DNA of 64,000 nucleotides from the NCBI RefSeq assembly GCF_001698815.1, contig NZ_LGSI01000056.1, positions 85,534 through 149,533 of the forward strand, read 5' to 3'. The translations under genes were made by a program, and so were the position numbers. The notes beneath the pieces were generated by a model. It saw nothing but the letters and a program-made list of their open reading frames with translations, did no database searches and was not told where the DNA came from. The DNA is from Pseudomonas syringae (GTDB lineage: Bacteria > Pseudomonadota > Gammaproteobacteria > Pseudomonadales > Pseudomonadaceae). Each line of letters opens with the position of its first letter. Within the stretch, counting starts at the first letter, position 1. Positions 18,601-31,275 of this stretch are shown piece after piece.

Positions 18601-19740
18601 ATGACTGGCGTATTGCGTATCGCGCTGGTGGCTGGCGAGGCTTCCGGCGATATTCTCGGTTCCGGACTGATGCGCGCCATCAAGGCTCGTCATCCTGATG
18701 CGCAATTCATCGGGGTAGGCGGTCCGTTGATGGAAGCCGAAGGGATGGTTTCCTATTTCCCCATGGAGCGCCTGTCGGTCATGGGGCTGGTCGAGGTGCT
18801 GGGGCGTTTGCGCGAACTGCTCGCCAAACGCAAAGTGCTGGTCCAGACCCTGATCGATGAAAAACCGGACGTGTTCATCGGCATCGATGCACCGGATTTC
18901 ACCCTCAACATCGAACTTCAATTGCGCCGTGCCGGTATCAAGACCGTGCATTACGTCAGCCCGTCGGTCTGGGCCTGGCGGCAAAAGCGTGTGCTGAAGA
19001 TTCGTGAGGGTTGCGACCTGATGCTCACGTTGTTGCCTTTCGAAGCGCGTTTCTATGAAGAAAAAGGCGTTCCGGTCAAATTCGTCGGGCATCCTTTGGC
19101 CGACACCATCCCGCTTGAGGCTGATCGTGCTGCGGCACGCGCCGAGCTGGGCTTGGGCGACGGCCCCGTTGTAGCCTTGATGCCGGGTAGCCGTGGCGGC
19201 GAAGTAGGCCGTCTGGGCGGCCTGTTTCTTGATGCTGCGCAGCTGCTGCTGGCCCAGCGTCCGGGGCTGCGTTTCGTACTGCCGTGTGCTAACCCGCAGC
19301 GCCGTGCGCAAATCGAACAATTACTGCAAGGTCGTGAGTTGCCACTGACGCTTCTCGACGGCGGTTCGCATCTGGCGCTCGCCGCCTGCGACGCGGTGTT
19401 GATCGCGTCCGGCACCGCTACCCTCGAAGCCTTGCTGTACAAACGACCAATGGTCGTTGCCTATCGAATGGCACCGATTACCTTTTGGATACTCAAGCGT
19501 TTGGTGAAAAGCCCGTACGTCTCCCTGCCGAACCTGCTGGCCCAGCGCCTGTTGGTGCCGGAACTGCTGCAGGATGCTGCGACCGCTGAAACATTGGCGC
19601 AGACGCTGCTGCCGCTGCTTGAAGGCGGCCAGGAACAGACCTCGAGCTTTGATGAAATACACCGGACCTTGCGTCGCGATGCCTCCAATCAGGCCGCCGA
19701 AGCGGTATTGAGCCTGATCGGTCGGTCGCCTTCACTGTGA
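18601..19740 (+). CDS. lpxB: lipid-A-disaccharide synthase
   Basis: The 379-residue GT19 glycosyltransferase joins UDP-2,3-diacylglucosamine and lipid X into the lipid A disaccharide at the inner membrane. Features are ALVAGEASGDILGSGLMRAI at the start, IGIDAPDFTLN, VHYVSPSVWAWRQKR, and the nucleotide-binding PGSRGGEV. The lpxD-fabZ-lpxA-lpxB order is the standard cluster, and its end overlaps the possible GTG start of rnhB. Confidence 0.96.
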   Translation: MTGVLRIALVAGEASGDILGSGLMRAIKARHPDAQFIGVGGPLMEAEGMVSYFPMERLSVMGLVEVLGRLRELLAKRKVLVQTLIDEKPDVFIGIDAPDFTLNIELQLRRAGIKTVHYVSPSVWAWRQKRVLKIREGCDLMLTLLPFEARFYEEKGVPVKFVGHPLADTIPLEADRAAARAELGLGDGPVVALMPGSRGGEVGRLGGLFLDAAQLLLAQRPGLRFVLPCANPQRRAQIEQLLQGRELPLTLLDGGSHLALAACDAVLIASGTATLEALLYKRPMVVAYRMAPITFWILKRLVKSPYVSLPNLLAQRLLVPELLQDAATAETLAQTLLPLLEGGQEQTSSFDEIHRTLRRDASNQAAEAVLSLIGRSPSL

Positions 19741-19751
19741 GTGCGCGAACA

Positions 19752-20402
19752 ATGCAAATGGGTCTGGATTTCAATCTGGTCGAAGAACTGGTTGCCGGCG
19801 TCGACGAGGTGGGTCGCGGCCCGCTGTGCGGCGCAGTCGTGACCGCTGCGGTGATCCTCGATCCGCGTCGGCCGATTCTGGGTCTGAATGACTCCAAGAA
19901 ACTCACCGAAGCCAAGCGCGAAAAACTCTACGACGAAATTTGCGAGAAAGCCTTGTGCTGGTTTATCGCCAGGGCCGAGGTCGAGGAAATCGACGAGTTG
20001 AACATTCTTCACGCCACGATGCTGGCCATGAAGCGTGCCGTCGAGGGGCTGATCATCACGCCGAAGCTGGCGCTGATCGACGGCAACCGCTGCCCGCAAC
20101 TGTCGGTGCCCAGCGCGCCGGTGATCCAGGGCGACGCCCTGGTTCCGGCGATTGCAGCGGCATCGATCCTGGCCAAAGTCAGTCGTGATCGGGAAATGGC
20201 CGCATTTGAACTGATTTATCCGGGGTACGGCATGGGCGCCCACAAGGGTTATCCGACGCCCGTCCATCTGGAAGCCCTGGCGCGCCTGGGCCCGACGCCG
20301 ATTCATCGGCGCTCCTTTGCGCCGGTACGTGCTGCCTATGAAGCCCGGGAGATGATGATGTTGAGCAACATGCCGTCGATATCGGCATTCCCGCTGGACT
20401 GA
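19752..20402 (+). CDS. rnhB: ribonuclease HII
   Basis: This enzyme cuts RNA in RNA-DNA hybrids and removes single ribonucleotides from DNA. The catalytic block AGVDEVGRGPLCG lies near the start, with further acidic residues in LNDSKKL and ALIDGN, and KVSRDREM near the C-terminus. I use the ATG at 19752 (MQMGLDFNLVE, 216 residues) by family comparison. A GTG at 19737 overlapping the lpxB stop is also in frame, and neither start has a strong Shine-Dalgarno sequence. A terminator follows before dnaE. Confidence 0.92.
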   Translation: MQMGLDFNLVEELVAGVDEVGRGPLCGAVVTAAVILDPRRPILGLNDSKKLTEAKREKLYDEICEKALCWFIARAEVEEIDELNILHATMLAMKRAVEGLIITPKLALIDGNRCPQLSVPSAPVIQGDALVPAIAAASILAKVSRDREMAAFELIYPGYGMGAHKGYPTPVHLEALARLGPTPIHRRSFAPVRAAYEAREMMMLSNMPSISAFPLD

Positions 20403-20423
20403 CAGTGGGCTGATGTTTTGCCA

Positions 20424-20456
20424 AAGGCCCGGTACAATCCGGGCCTTCGTTTTTTG
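20424..20456 (+). terminator. Rho-independent terminator between rnhB and dnaE
   Basis: A 9-bp GC-rich stem (AAGGCCCGG/CCGGGCCTT, 6-base loop) followed by CGTTTTTTG. It is strong enough to end the lipid A transcript, leaving dnaE needing read-through or its own promoter. Confidence 0.85.
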
Positions 20457-20477
20457 TTCTAGCGCTATAGGATCACC

Positions 20478-23999
<3,522 letters not shown>

Positions 24000-24108
24000 A
24001 CTCAGCCCTGAATTTTTAATCTCGACCTGAATGCGCCAGTTCCCGTAAGGTATGGCGCTCACGGATCAACCGGCCGGCCTCTTGGCCGTCGACCCAAGAC
24101 GGATGCCT

Positions 24109-25056
24109 ATGAACCCGAATTTTCTTGATTTCGAACAGCCGATCGCTGACCTGCAAGCCAAGATCGAAGAATTGCGCTTGGTGGGTAATGACAACTCGCT
24201 GAATATCGGCGACGAAATCTCGCGTCTGCAGGAAAAGAGCAACACGCTGACCGAAAGCATTTTCGGCAATCTGACCAGCTGGCAGATCGCACGTATGGCG
24301 CGTCATCCGCGTCGTCCGTACACCCTGGACTACATTCAGCACATCTTCACCGAGTTCGACGAACTGCACGGCGACCGTCACTTCTCCGACGACGCCGCGA
24401 TTGTCGGTGGCGTCGCGCGTCTGGAAGGTCAGCCAGTGATGGTCATCGGCCACCAGAAGGGTCGTGAAGTCCGCGAAAAGGTTCGCCGCAACTTCGGCAT
24501 GCCGCGTCCCGAAGGCTACCGCAAGGCCTGCCGTCTGATGGAAATGGCCGAGCGCTTCAAGATGCCGATCCTGACCTTCATCGACACGCCGGGTGCTTAC
24601 CCTGGCATCGACGCTGAAGAGCGCAACCAGAGCGAAGCGATTGCCTGGAACCTGCGGGTCATGGCGCGTCTGAAAACGCCGATCATCGCCACCGTTATCG
24701 GCGAAGGCGGTTCCGGCGGCGCATTGGCCATTGGCGTCTGCGACCAGCTGAACATGCTGCAGTATTCGACCTACGCGGTCATTTCCCCAGAAGGTTGCGC
24801 CTCGATCCTGTGGAAAACCGCCGACAAGGCGCCGGACGCTGCCGAAGCCATGGGCATCACCGCTGATCGCCTCAAGGGGCTGGGCATCGTTGATAAAGTC
24901 ATCGGCGAACCACTGGGCGGCGCCCATCGCGATCCTGCCGGTGCAGCCGAGTCGATTCGTCAGGAACTGAGCGATCAGTTGCAGATGCTCAAAAAATTCG
25001 ATAACGACGCGCTGCTGGCCCGTCGTTATGAGCGTTTGATGAGTTACGGTCTGTAA
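24109..25056 (+). CDS. accA: acetyl-CoA carboxylase carboxyltransferase alpha subunit
   Basis: The 315-residue subunit pairs with AccD to move CO2 from biotin to acetyl-CoA, giving malonyl-CoA for fatty acid synthesis. Recognisable segments are MNPNFLDFEQPIADLQAKIEEL, ELHGDRHFSDD, the oxyanion-hole stretch VIGEGGSGGALAIG, and ISPEGCASILWK. The open frame begins at 24052, but family proteins start at MNPNFLDFE. The dnaE-accA-tilS order is conserved in Pseudomonas. A cluster of REP units follows the stop. Confidence 0.96.
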   Translation: MNPNFLDFEQPIADLQAKIEELRLVGNDNSLNIGDEISRLQEKSNTLTESIFGNLTSWQIARMARHPRRPYTLDYIQHIFTEFDELHGDRHFSDDAAIVGGVARLEGQPVMVIGHQKGREVREKVRRNFGMPRPEGYRKACRLMEMAERFKMPILTFIDTPGAYPGIDAEERNQSEAIAWNLRVMARLKTPIIATVIGEGGSGGALAIGVCDQLNMLQYSTYAVISPEGCASILWKTADKAPDAAEAMGITADRLKGLGIVDKVIGEPLGGAHRDPAGAAESIRQELSDQLQMLKKFDNDALLARRYERLMSYGL

Positions 25057-25068
25057 TCTGGATACCCT

Positions 25069-25238
25069 GTGGGAGCTGATTCGTTCGCGAGCCTTCGCGG
25101 ATAAATCCGCTCCTACAGGGGCGCGCGGTGTCTCTGTAGGAGCGAATTTATTCGCGAGACGGTATTTCAGGCGCCACAGAAGCAGCGCCTGAATCGCCTC
25201 CTCCAGGATGAAGTGGAACGCCACCCCGGCCGGTCCCA
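25069..25238. repeat. cluster of REP palindrome units between accA and tilS
   Basis: Several REP half-elements are packed together: TGTGGGAGCTGATTCGTTCG at 25069, a reverse unit ending in CTCCTACAG at 25118, a forward unit CTGTAGGAGCGAATTTATTC at 25134, and a diverged unit near 25210-25238 resembling the right half of the 59173-59269 element. They belong to the GGGAGCGA..CGCGA family, different from the copies at 510 and 53511. Confidence 0.75.
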
Positions 25239-25256
25239 CGGTTGAAATTTGTTGCA

Positions 25257-26591
25257 ATGACTACACACAAACACCCCCACGATCTCCCCGCCAGGCTTGC
25301 CCAAGCCTTGGCCCCTTGGCGCCACGCGCCCGCTTGGCATGTCGGTTTCTCCGGCGGCCTGGATTCCACGGTTTTGCTGCACGTGCTGGCTGATCTTGCC
25401 CGCCGCGAAACGCTGCCACCCATCAACGCCATCCATGTCCACCACGGTCTTCAGGCTGCTGCCGATGCCTGGCCTGCGCATTGTCAGCAGGTGTGCGCTG
25501 CGCTGGGCGTGTCGTTGCAGGTGATTGCCGTGCAGGTCAAGGCAGAAGCCAGCCTGGAACAGGCAGCGCGGGATGCCCGATATGCGGCATTCACCGCGAC
25601 GTTGAAACCGGGCGAGGTGCTGCTGACGGCGCAACATCAGGACGATCAGGCTGAAACCCTGCTGTTCCGTTTGCTGCGGGGCGCGGGGTTGCGCGGGCTG
25701 GCGGCGATGCCCGTCAGCCGTGCGCTGGGCGAGGGGAGCCTGTTGCGGCCGTTGCTGGGGATCTCGCGAGCGGATCTTGAAGCTTATGCCCGAGAGCACG
25801 AGCTGGACTGGATCGACGATCCAAGCAACGACGACGTGCATTTCTCCCGCAACTACCTGCGCAATCAGGTAATGCCAGCGTTGACCTCACGCTGGCCGCA
25901 AGCGGCGGCAAACCTGGCGCGGACCGCCGCACATCTGGATGAAGCGCAGCAGTTGCTGAACGAACTGGCGGAGCAGGATCTTGTGGCCGCGCGTTCTGAC
26001 AGCCTGTTGCCGTGGGTCGCCATCCCGTCGCTGGGCCTGGCGCCGTTGGTCGATTTGTCGGCAGCGCGACAACGTAATGCGCTGCGCCATTGGCTCGCGC
26101 CCTTGACGCGCTTGCCGGACAGCGACCACTGGCGCGGCTGGGAAGACTTGCGTGATGCCGGGCAGGATGCGCGGCCGGTCTGGCGTCTGGCCGACGGCGA
26201 ATTGCATCGTGCCGAAGGCCGTATCTGGTGGCTTTCCGGTGACTTCCTGCAACCACTCAAGGCGGTTTCGGCGTGGGGCAATCTTGCCCGGCCGTTGCGC
26301 CTACCCGGCAATGGCCAGCTGCGCATTGATGGAAATATTCCGGCGGGATCGTTCGAGGTGCGTTATCGCCAGGGCGGGGAAATCCTGCATTTGCCGGGTC
26401 GCGGTCATCGGGATCTCAAGCGTTTGCTCAATGAGCGCGGTATTCCGCTGTTTGTCCGCGGCCGATTGCCGCTGCTGTACCGCAACGGGCAGTTGTTGGC
26501 GGTTGCCAACCTGCCGGAACTCAACGCCGATGCCCATGGCGACTGGCGTTTGCAATGGCAGGCGCCGACGAATGACCAAAGTTTGAGCTGA
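25257..26591 (+). CDS. tilS: tRNA(Ile)-lysidine synthase
   Basis: The 444-residue N-type ATP pyrophosphatase places lysidine at C34 of tRNA-Ile(CAU), changing both codon reading (AUA) and charging. The PP-loop VGFSGGLDSTVLLH is near residue 33. HHQDDQAET-like (AQHQDDQAETLLFRLLRGAGL) and LGISRADLEAYA mark the catalytic domain, and the C-terminal part has the GRGHRDLKRLLNERGIP motif of the tRNA-binding region. The ATG at 25257 is used, without a clear Shine-Dalgarno. An in-frame TTG at 25242 is an alternative. Confidence 0.93.
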   Translation: MTTHKHPHDLPARLAQALAPWRHAPAWHVGFSGGLDSTVLLHVLADLARRETLPPINAIHVHHGLQAAADAWPAHCQQVCAALGVSLQVIAVQVKAEASLEQAARDARYAAFTATLKPGEVLLTAQHQDDQAETLLFRLLRGAGLRGLAAMPVSRALGEGSLLRPLLGISRADLEAYAREHELDWIDDPSNDDVHFSRNYLRNQVMPALTSRWPQAAANLARTAAHLDEAQQLLNELAEQDLVAARSDSLLPWVAIPSLGLAPLVDLSAARQRNALRHWLAPLTRLPDSDHWRGWEDLRDAGQDARPVWRLADGELHRAEGRIWWLSGDFLQPLKAVSAWGNLARPLRLPGNGQLRIDGNIPAGSFEVRYRQGGEILHLPGRGHRDLKRLLNERGIPLFVRGRLPLLYRNGQLLAVANLPELNADAHGDWRLQWQAPTNDQSLS

Positions 26592-26856
26592 AAGGCCATT
26601 TCCGGTAGACTACGCTCCCTTCTTGATACAGCTTCTGTGGATTGTTTTTTAATCGACGGCAGCTGCCGGTTACCAACCCGTTTTTGCTGAGTAATTCTTA
26701 AATGTGGCGCGCAATCGACAGGCTGTTACAGCCGGTCCGTTTCAACGCAGCAGTTCGGGAGTGCACCGTGAATTCTTTCGGTAATCGGGGGCTTCGGCCT
26801 TCCTTCGCTATCCCCGGCGGCTCTGACCGCTTTAACGCAGACTTCTAGGGTTTTTC

Positions 26857-28488
26857 ATGACGCGCTACATCTTCGTCACGGGCGGTGTTGTTTCTTCATT
26901 GGGGAAAGGCATTGCCTCGGCTTCATTGGCGGCCATCCTGGAGGCGCGGGGACTTAAGGTCACCATGCTCAAGCTTGACCCCTATATCAACGTGGACCCG
27001 GGCACCATGAGCCCGTTCCAGCACGGTGAAGTGTTCGTCACCCACGACGGCGCCGAAACCGACCTGGACCTGGGCCACTATGAGCGGTTCATCCGCACCA
27101 CTATGACCCAGAACAACAACTTCACCACTGGCCGTGTGTACGAACACGTCCTGCGCAAAGAGCGCCGTGGTGATTATCTGGGCGCGACCATTCAGGTCAT
27201 TCCGCACATCACCGACGAAATCAAACGCCGGATCATCAAAGGCGCTGGCGATGCCGACGTTGCGATGGTCGAAATTGGCGGGACCGTGGGTGACATCGAG
27301 TCGCAACCGTTTCTGGAAGCCATTCGTCAATTGCGTTTCGAAGTCGGCGCCAAGCGCGCGATGCTGATGCACTTGACGCTGGTGCCGTACATCGCCACTG
27401 CCGGCGAAACCAAAACCAAGCCAACCCAGCACTCGGTGAAGGAACTGCGTTCCATCGGCTTGCAACCGGACGTGCTGGTCTGCCGCTCCGATCACCCGAT
27501 CGACATTTCCTCGCGGCGCAAGATTGCGCAGTTCACCAACGTTGAAGAGCGTGCGGTGATTGCTTTGGAAGACGCCGACACCATCTACAAGATCCCCGGC
27601 ATCCTGCATTCCCAGGGCCTGGATGATTTTGTTGTCGAGCGTTTCGGTCTGCAGTGCGGCGGCGCCGATCTGTCCGAGTGGGAAAAAGTGGTCGACGCCA
27701 AGCTCAACCCTGAGCATGAAGTCACCATCGCCATGGTCGGCAAGTACATGGAACTGCTCGACGCCTACAAGTCGCTGATCGAAGCGATGAGTCACGCTGG
27801 CATCTCCAATCGCACCAAGGTCAATCTGCGCTACATCGACTCCGAAGACATCGAGAATCAGGGCACTGCTCTGCTCGAAGGTGTCGACGCGATTCTGGTG
27901 CCTGGCGGTTTTGGCCTGCGTGGCGTGGAAGGCAAGATTACCGCTGTGCAGTTTGCTCGTGAAAACAAGGTGCCGTACCTGGGCATCTGCCTGGGCATGC
28001 AAGTGGCGGTCATCGAGTTCGCGCGTAATGTACTGGGCTGGAAAGACGCGAACTCCACCGAGTTTGATCGCAACAGCACGCACTCCGTGGTGGGTTTGAT
28101 CACCGAATGGGAAGACGCGACCGGTGCAGTCGAAACGCGTACCGAGACCTCCGATCTGGGCGGCACCATGCGTCTGGGTGCTCAGGATTGCCAGCTTGAG
28201 ACAGGTTCTCTGGTTCATGACTGCTATGCCAAGGATGTCATCGTCGAGCGTCATCGTCATCGCTACGAAGTGAACAACAAGTTGCTGCCACAATTGATGG
28301 AAGCGGGCCTGAAGGTTTCGGGTCGTTCCGGTGATGGCGCATTGGTTGAAGTGGTCGAAGCACCGGATCATCCGTGGTTCGTGGCTTGCCAGTTCCACCC
28401 TGAGTTCACCTCGACACCTCGCGACGGTCATCCGCTCTTCACTGGCTTCGTCAAGGCGGCGCTGGTTCAACATCAGAAAAATGCTTGA
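26857..28488 (+). CDS. pyrG: CTP synthase
   Basis: The 543-residue enzyme aminates UTP to CTP with glutamine. The N-terminal synthase half starts MTRYIFVTGGVVSSLGKGIA, with its P-loop. The C-terminal class I glutamine amidotransferase half carries the nucleophile Cys378 in LGICLGMQ and the HPEFTS His-Glu pair. It follows tilS after 265 bases in which I see no gene, and kdsA starts 17 bases after its stop. Confidence 0.98.
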   Translation: MTRYIFVTGGVVSSLGKGIASASLAAILEARGLKVTMLKLDPYINVDPGTMSPFQHGEVFVTHDGAETDLDLGHYERFIRTTMTQNNNFTTGRVYEHVLRKERRGDYLGATIQVIPHITDEIKRRIIKGAGDADVAMVEIGGTVGDIESQPFLEAIRQLRFEVGAKRAMLMHLTLVPYIATAGETKTKPTQHSVKELRSIGLQPDVLVCRSDHPIDISSRRKIAQFTNVEERAVIALEDADTIYKIPGILHSQGLDDFVVERFGLQCGGADLSEWEKVVDAKLNPEHEVTIAMVGKYMELLDAYKSLIEAMSHAGISNRTKVNLRYIDSEDIENQGTALLEGVDAILVPGGFGLRGVEGKITAVQFARENKVPYLGICLGMQVAVIEFARNVLGWKDANSTEFDRNSTHSVVGLITEWEDATGAVETRTETSDLGGTMRLGAQDCQLETGSLVHDCYAKDVIVERHRHRYEVNNKLLPQLMEAGLKVSGRSGDGALVEVVEAPDHPWFVACQFHPEFTSTPRDGHPLFTGFVKAALVQHQKNA

Positions 28489-28505
28489 TTCGGGAAACCC
28501 AGAAC

Positions 28506-29351
28506 ATGGCTCAGAAAACAATCCGCGTAGGTTCGATCGAGATCGCCAACGACAAACCTATGGTCTTGTTCGGTGGCATGAATGTGCTCGAATCCCGGGA
28601 CATGGCCATGCAGGTCTGCGAAGAATACGTAAAGGTTACTGAGAAACTCGGCATCCCTTACGTGTTCAAGGCCAGCTTCGACAAGGCCAACCGTTCGTCC
28701 ATGCACTCTTACCGTGGCCCCGGCCTGGAAGAGGGTATGCGGATTTTTGAAGAGATCAAGAAGACCTTCAATGTCCCGCTGATCACTGATGTTCACGAGC
28801 CTGAGCAGGCCGCAATCGTCGCTGAAGTCTGCGACATCATCCAACTGCCGGCATTTCTGTCGCGGCAGACGGATCTGGTCGTGGCCATGGCCCGCACCGG
28901 CGCGGTCATCAACATCAAGAAAGCCCAGTTCCTCGCGCCGCAGGAAATGAAGCACATCCTGAACAAGTGCGAAGAAGCGGGTAACGATCAGTTGATCCTC
29001 TGCGAGCGCGGTTCCAGCTTCGGCTACAACAACCTCGTGGTGGACATGCTCGGCTTCGGCATCATGAAGCAGTTCGACTACCCGGTTTTCTTCGACGTGA
29101 CCCATTCCCTGCAAATGCCGGGCGGTCGCGCCGACTCTGCCGGTGGTCGTCGTGCCCAGGTATTGGAACTGGCCAAGGCCGGCATCAGTCAAAGCCTCGC
29201 CGGGCTGTTCCTCGAAGCGCATCCGGACCCGGATAACGCCAAATGCGATGGCCCTTGTGCCTTGCGTCTGGACAAGCTGGAGCCGTTCCTGGCTCAGCTC
29301 AAGGCTCTGGATGAACTGGTGAAGAGCTTTCCACTCGTAGAAACCGCTTAA
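28506..29351 (+). CDS. kdsA: 3-deoxy-8-phosphooctulonate (Kdo8P) synthase
   Basis: The 281-residue TIM-barrel enzyme condenses phosphoenolpyruvate with arabinose 5-phosphate to make Kdo 8-phosphate for the LPS inner core. Markers are VLFGGMNVLESRD, KASFDKANRSS, LITDVHEPEQ, and FDVTHSLQMPGGRADSAGG. The ATG at 28506 gives the family length. The frame is open slightly further upstream, to 28485. The pyrG-kdsA-eno order is typical of pseudomonads. Confidence 0.96.
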   Translation: MAQKTIRVGSIEIANDKPMVLFGGMNVLESRDMAMQVCEEYVKVTEKLGIPYVFKASFDKANRSSMHSYRGPGLEEGMRIFEEIKKTFNVPLITDVHEPEQAAIVAEVCDIIQLPAFLSRQTDLVVAMARTGAVINIKKAQFLAPQEMKHILNKCEEAGNDQLILCERGSSFGYNNLVVDMLGFGIMKQFDYPVFFDVTHSLQMPGGRADSAGGRRAQVLELAKAGISQSLAGLFLEAHPDPDNAKCDGPCALRLDKLEPFLAQLKALDELVKSFPLVETA

Positions 29352-29519
29352 ATCGCGCTTCTCCGGGCAGACACCCTCCGGTAAAGTGCCGCTTGATCGT
29401 TTTCCCCCGATGGTTTCATCGGGGTTATCGCCCTGAGGCCTGCCCTGCAATCAAAGCCTCAGCGCGCTGAATGTTTTCCAGCTGCGTCGTTCTCGTCCAA
29501 TCTTGGAGTGTTTACAACA

Positions 29520-30806
29520 ATGGCAAAAATCGTCGACATCAAAGGTCGTGAAGTTCTCGACTCCCGTGGCAATCCCACCGTGGAAGCAGATGTGCTCCTC
29601 GACAACGGCATCATCGGTAGCGCTTGCGCACCGTCCGGTGCTTCAACCGGCTCGCGCGAGGCGCTTGAGCTGCGTGATGGCGACAAGAGTCGTTACCTGG
29701 GCAAGGGCGTACTCAAGGCCGTAGCCAACATCAATGGCCCGATCCGTGACCTGTTGCTGGGCAAGGATCCTGTTGATCAGCAAGCCCTGGACCGCGCCAT
29801 GATTGCTCTGGACGGTACTGAAAACAAAGCCAGCCTGGGCGCCAACGCGATCCTCGCTGTTTCCCTGGCCGCTGCCAAAGCTGCTGCCCAGGATCAGGAT
29901 CTGCCGCTGTACGCGCACATTGCCAACCTCAACGGCACGCCGGGTGTCTACTCGATGCCGGTGCCGATGATGAACATCATCAACGGTGGCGAGCACGCTG
30001 ATAACAACATCGATATCCAAGAATTCATGATTCAGCCGGTCGGCGCCAAGACCTTCGCTGAAGGCCTGCGTTGGGGCACCGAGATTTTCCATCACCTCAA
30101 GGCTGTACTCAAAGCCCGTGGCTTGAACACTGCTGTCGGTGATGAAGGTGGTTTCGCCCCTGACCTGGCTTCCAACGAAGACGCGCTGAGCGCCATCGCC
30201 GAAGCCGTCGCCAATGCCGGTTACACCCTGGGCACCGACGTGACCCTGGCGCTGGACTGCGCGGCCAGCGAGTTCTACGAGAACGGCAAATACACCTTGG
30301 GCGAAGAGGGCGTGTACGATTCCGCTGCGTTCGCTGATTACCTGGCGGACCTGGTCAGCAAGCACCCGATCATTTCCATTGAAGATGGTCTGGACGAGTC
30401 CGACTGGGCTGGCTGGAAAATCCTGACCGACAAGATCGGCGAGAAGGTGCAACTGGTGGGCGACGACCTGTTCGTGACCAACACCAAGATCCTCAAGGAA
30501 GGCATCGATAAAAAGATCGCCAACTCGATCCTGATCAAGTTCAACCAGATCGGCACCCTGACCGAAACCCTGGAAGCCATCCAGATGGCCCAGGCTGCCG
30601 GTTACACTGCAGTCATCTCGCACCGCTCCGGCGAAACCGAAGACTCCACTATTGCCGACCTGGCCGTGGGCACTTCTGCGGGCCAGATCAAGACCGGTTC
30701 GCTGAGCCGTTCCGACCGTATCGCCAAGTACAACCAACTGCTGCGTATCGAAGAGCAATTGGGTGCCAAGGCCCCGTATCGTGGTCGCGCCGAGTTTCGC
30801 GGCTGA
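29520..30806 (+). CDS. eno: enolase
   Basis: The 428-residue glycolytic enzyme converts 2-phosphoglycerate to phosphoenolpyruvate, and in gammaproteobacteria its C-terminal surface can also sit in the RNase E degradosome. Motifs are the start MAKIVDIKGREVLDSRGNPT, substrate loop GASTGSREA, metal-binding SIEDGLDESD, and SILIKFNQIGTLTET with the catalytic Lys, followed by SHRSGETEDSTIADLAV. GGAG lies 11 bases before the start. ftsB follows after about 190 bases. Confidence 0.98.
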   Translation: MAKIVDIKGREVLDSRGNPTVEADVLLDNGIIGSACAPSGASTGSREALELRDGDKSRYLGKGVLKAVANINGPIRDLLLGKDPVDQQALDRAMIALDGTENKASLGANAILAVSLAAAKAAAQDQDLPLYAHIANLNGTPGVYSMPVPMMNIINGGEHADNNIDIQEFMIQPVGAKTFAEGLRWGTEIFHHLKAVLKARGLNTAVGDEGGFAPDLASNEDALSAIAEAVANAGYTLGTDVTLALDCAASEFYENGKYTLGEEGVYDSAAFADYLADLVSKHPIISIEDGLDESDWAGWKILTDKIGEKVQLVGDDLFVTNTKILKEGIDKKIANSILIKFNQIGTLTETLEAIQMAQAAGYTAVISHRSGETEDSTIADLAVGTSAGQIKTGSLSRSDRIAKYNQLLRIEEQLGAKAPYRGRAEFRG

Positions 30807-30906
30807 CTCTGAGATGGTAAAAAGACAGCCGGTGTTGTAAGAGCATTCCGCTTTGCCGGATGATCGTGCAGCACCGATGCGGACATTCCCGAGTTCTGTG
30901 GGGATG

Positions 30907-30933
30907 ATTGAGCCTGGCGATGCCAGGCTCAAT
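30907..30933 (+). other. perfect hairpin between eno and ftsB
   Basis: A 12-bp perfect inverted repeat (30907-30918 with 30922-30933) encloses a 3-base loop. No U-tract follows, so it is more likely an RNA stability or processing element than a terminator. Confidence 0.5.
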
Positions 30934-30996
30934 GCCCTCAGTCGCTTATTTCCGTTGTTGGCTCTGCTGTCTTTTTTTACTGGGTCCTGATATTCA

Positions 30997-31275
30997 ATGC
31001 GCAGTCCTAACTGGTTGTTCCTCGTCTTGCTCCTGATGCTCGCGGGCCTGCAATATCGCCTGTGGGTTGGCACCGGGAGCCTGGCGCAAGTAGCCAGCCT
31101 CACTCAACAAATCGCCGATCAGCATGCTGAAAATGAAGGCTTGCTGGAGCGCAATCGCGTGATGGATGCGGAAGTGCTGGAGCTGAAAAAAGGTATGGAG
31201 ACTGTCGAAGAGCGTGCCCGCCACGAACTCGGTATGGTCAAGGACGGCGAAACGCTTTATCAGTTGGCACAATGA
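30997..31275 (+). CDS. ftsB: cell division protein FtsB
   Basis: The 92-residue bitopic membrane protein has a short cytosolic tip (MRSPNW), one membrane segment at about residues 7-22, then a periplasmic coiled coil (about 28-72) and a short conserved tail (ARHELGMVKDGETLYQL). FtsB bridges FtsL and FtsQ in the divisome and helps activate FtsWI. The terminal bases overlap the ispD start by four bases, the conserved ftsB-ispD pair. Confidence 0.93.
   Translation: MRSPNWLFLVLLLMLAGLQYRLWVGTGSLAQVASLTQQIADQHAENEGLLERNRVMDAEVLELKKGMETVEERARHELGMVKDGETLYQLAQ

Noticed and set aside
25069..25238. possible recombination (att) site or CRISPR-like repeats after accA
   Set aside because: The repeats are palindromic, irregularly spaced and match REP elements elsewhere in the window; there is no integrase or cas gene.
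26923..28521. 532-codon minus-strand frame across pyrG
   Set aside because: Antisense to pyrG, with composition typical of reverse-frame shadows.
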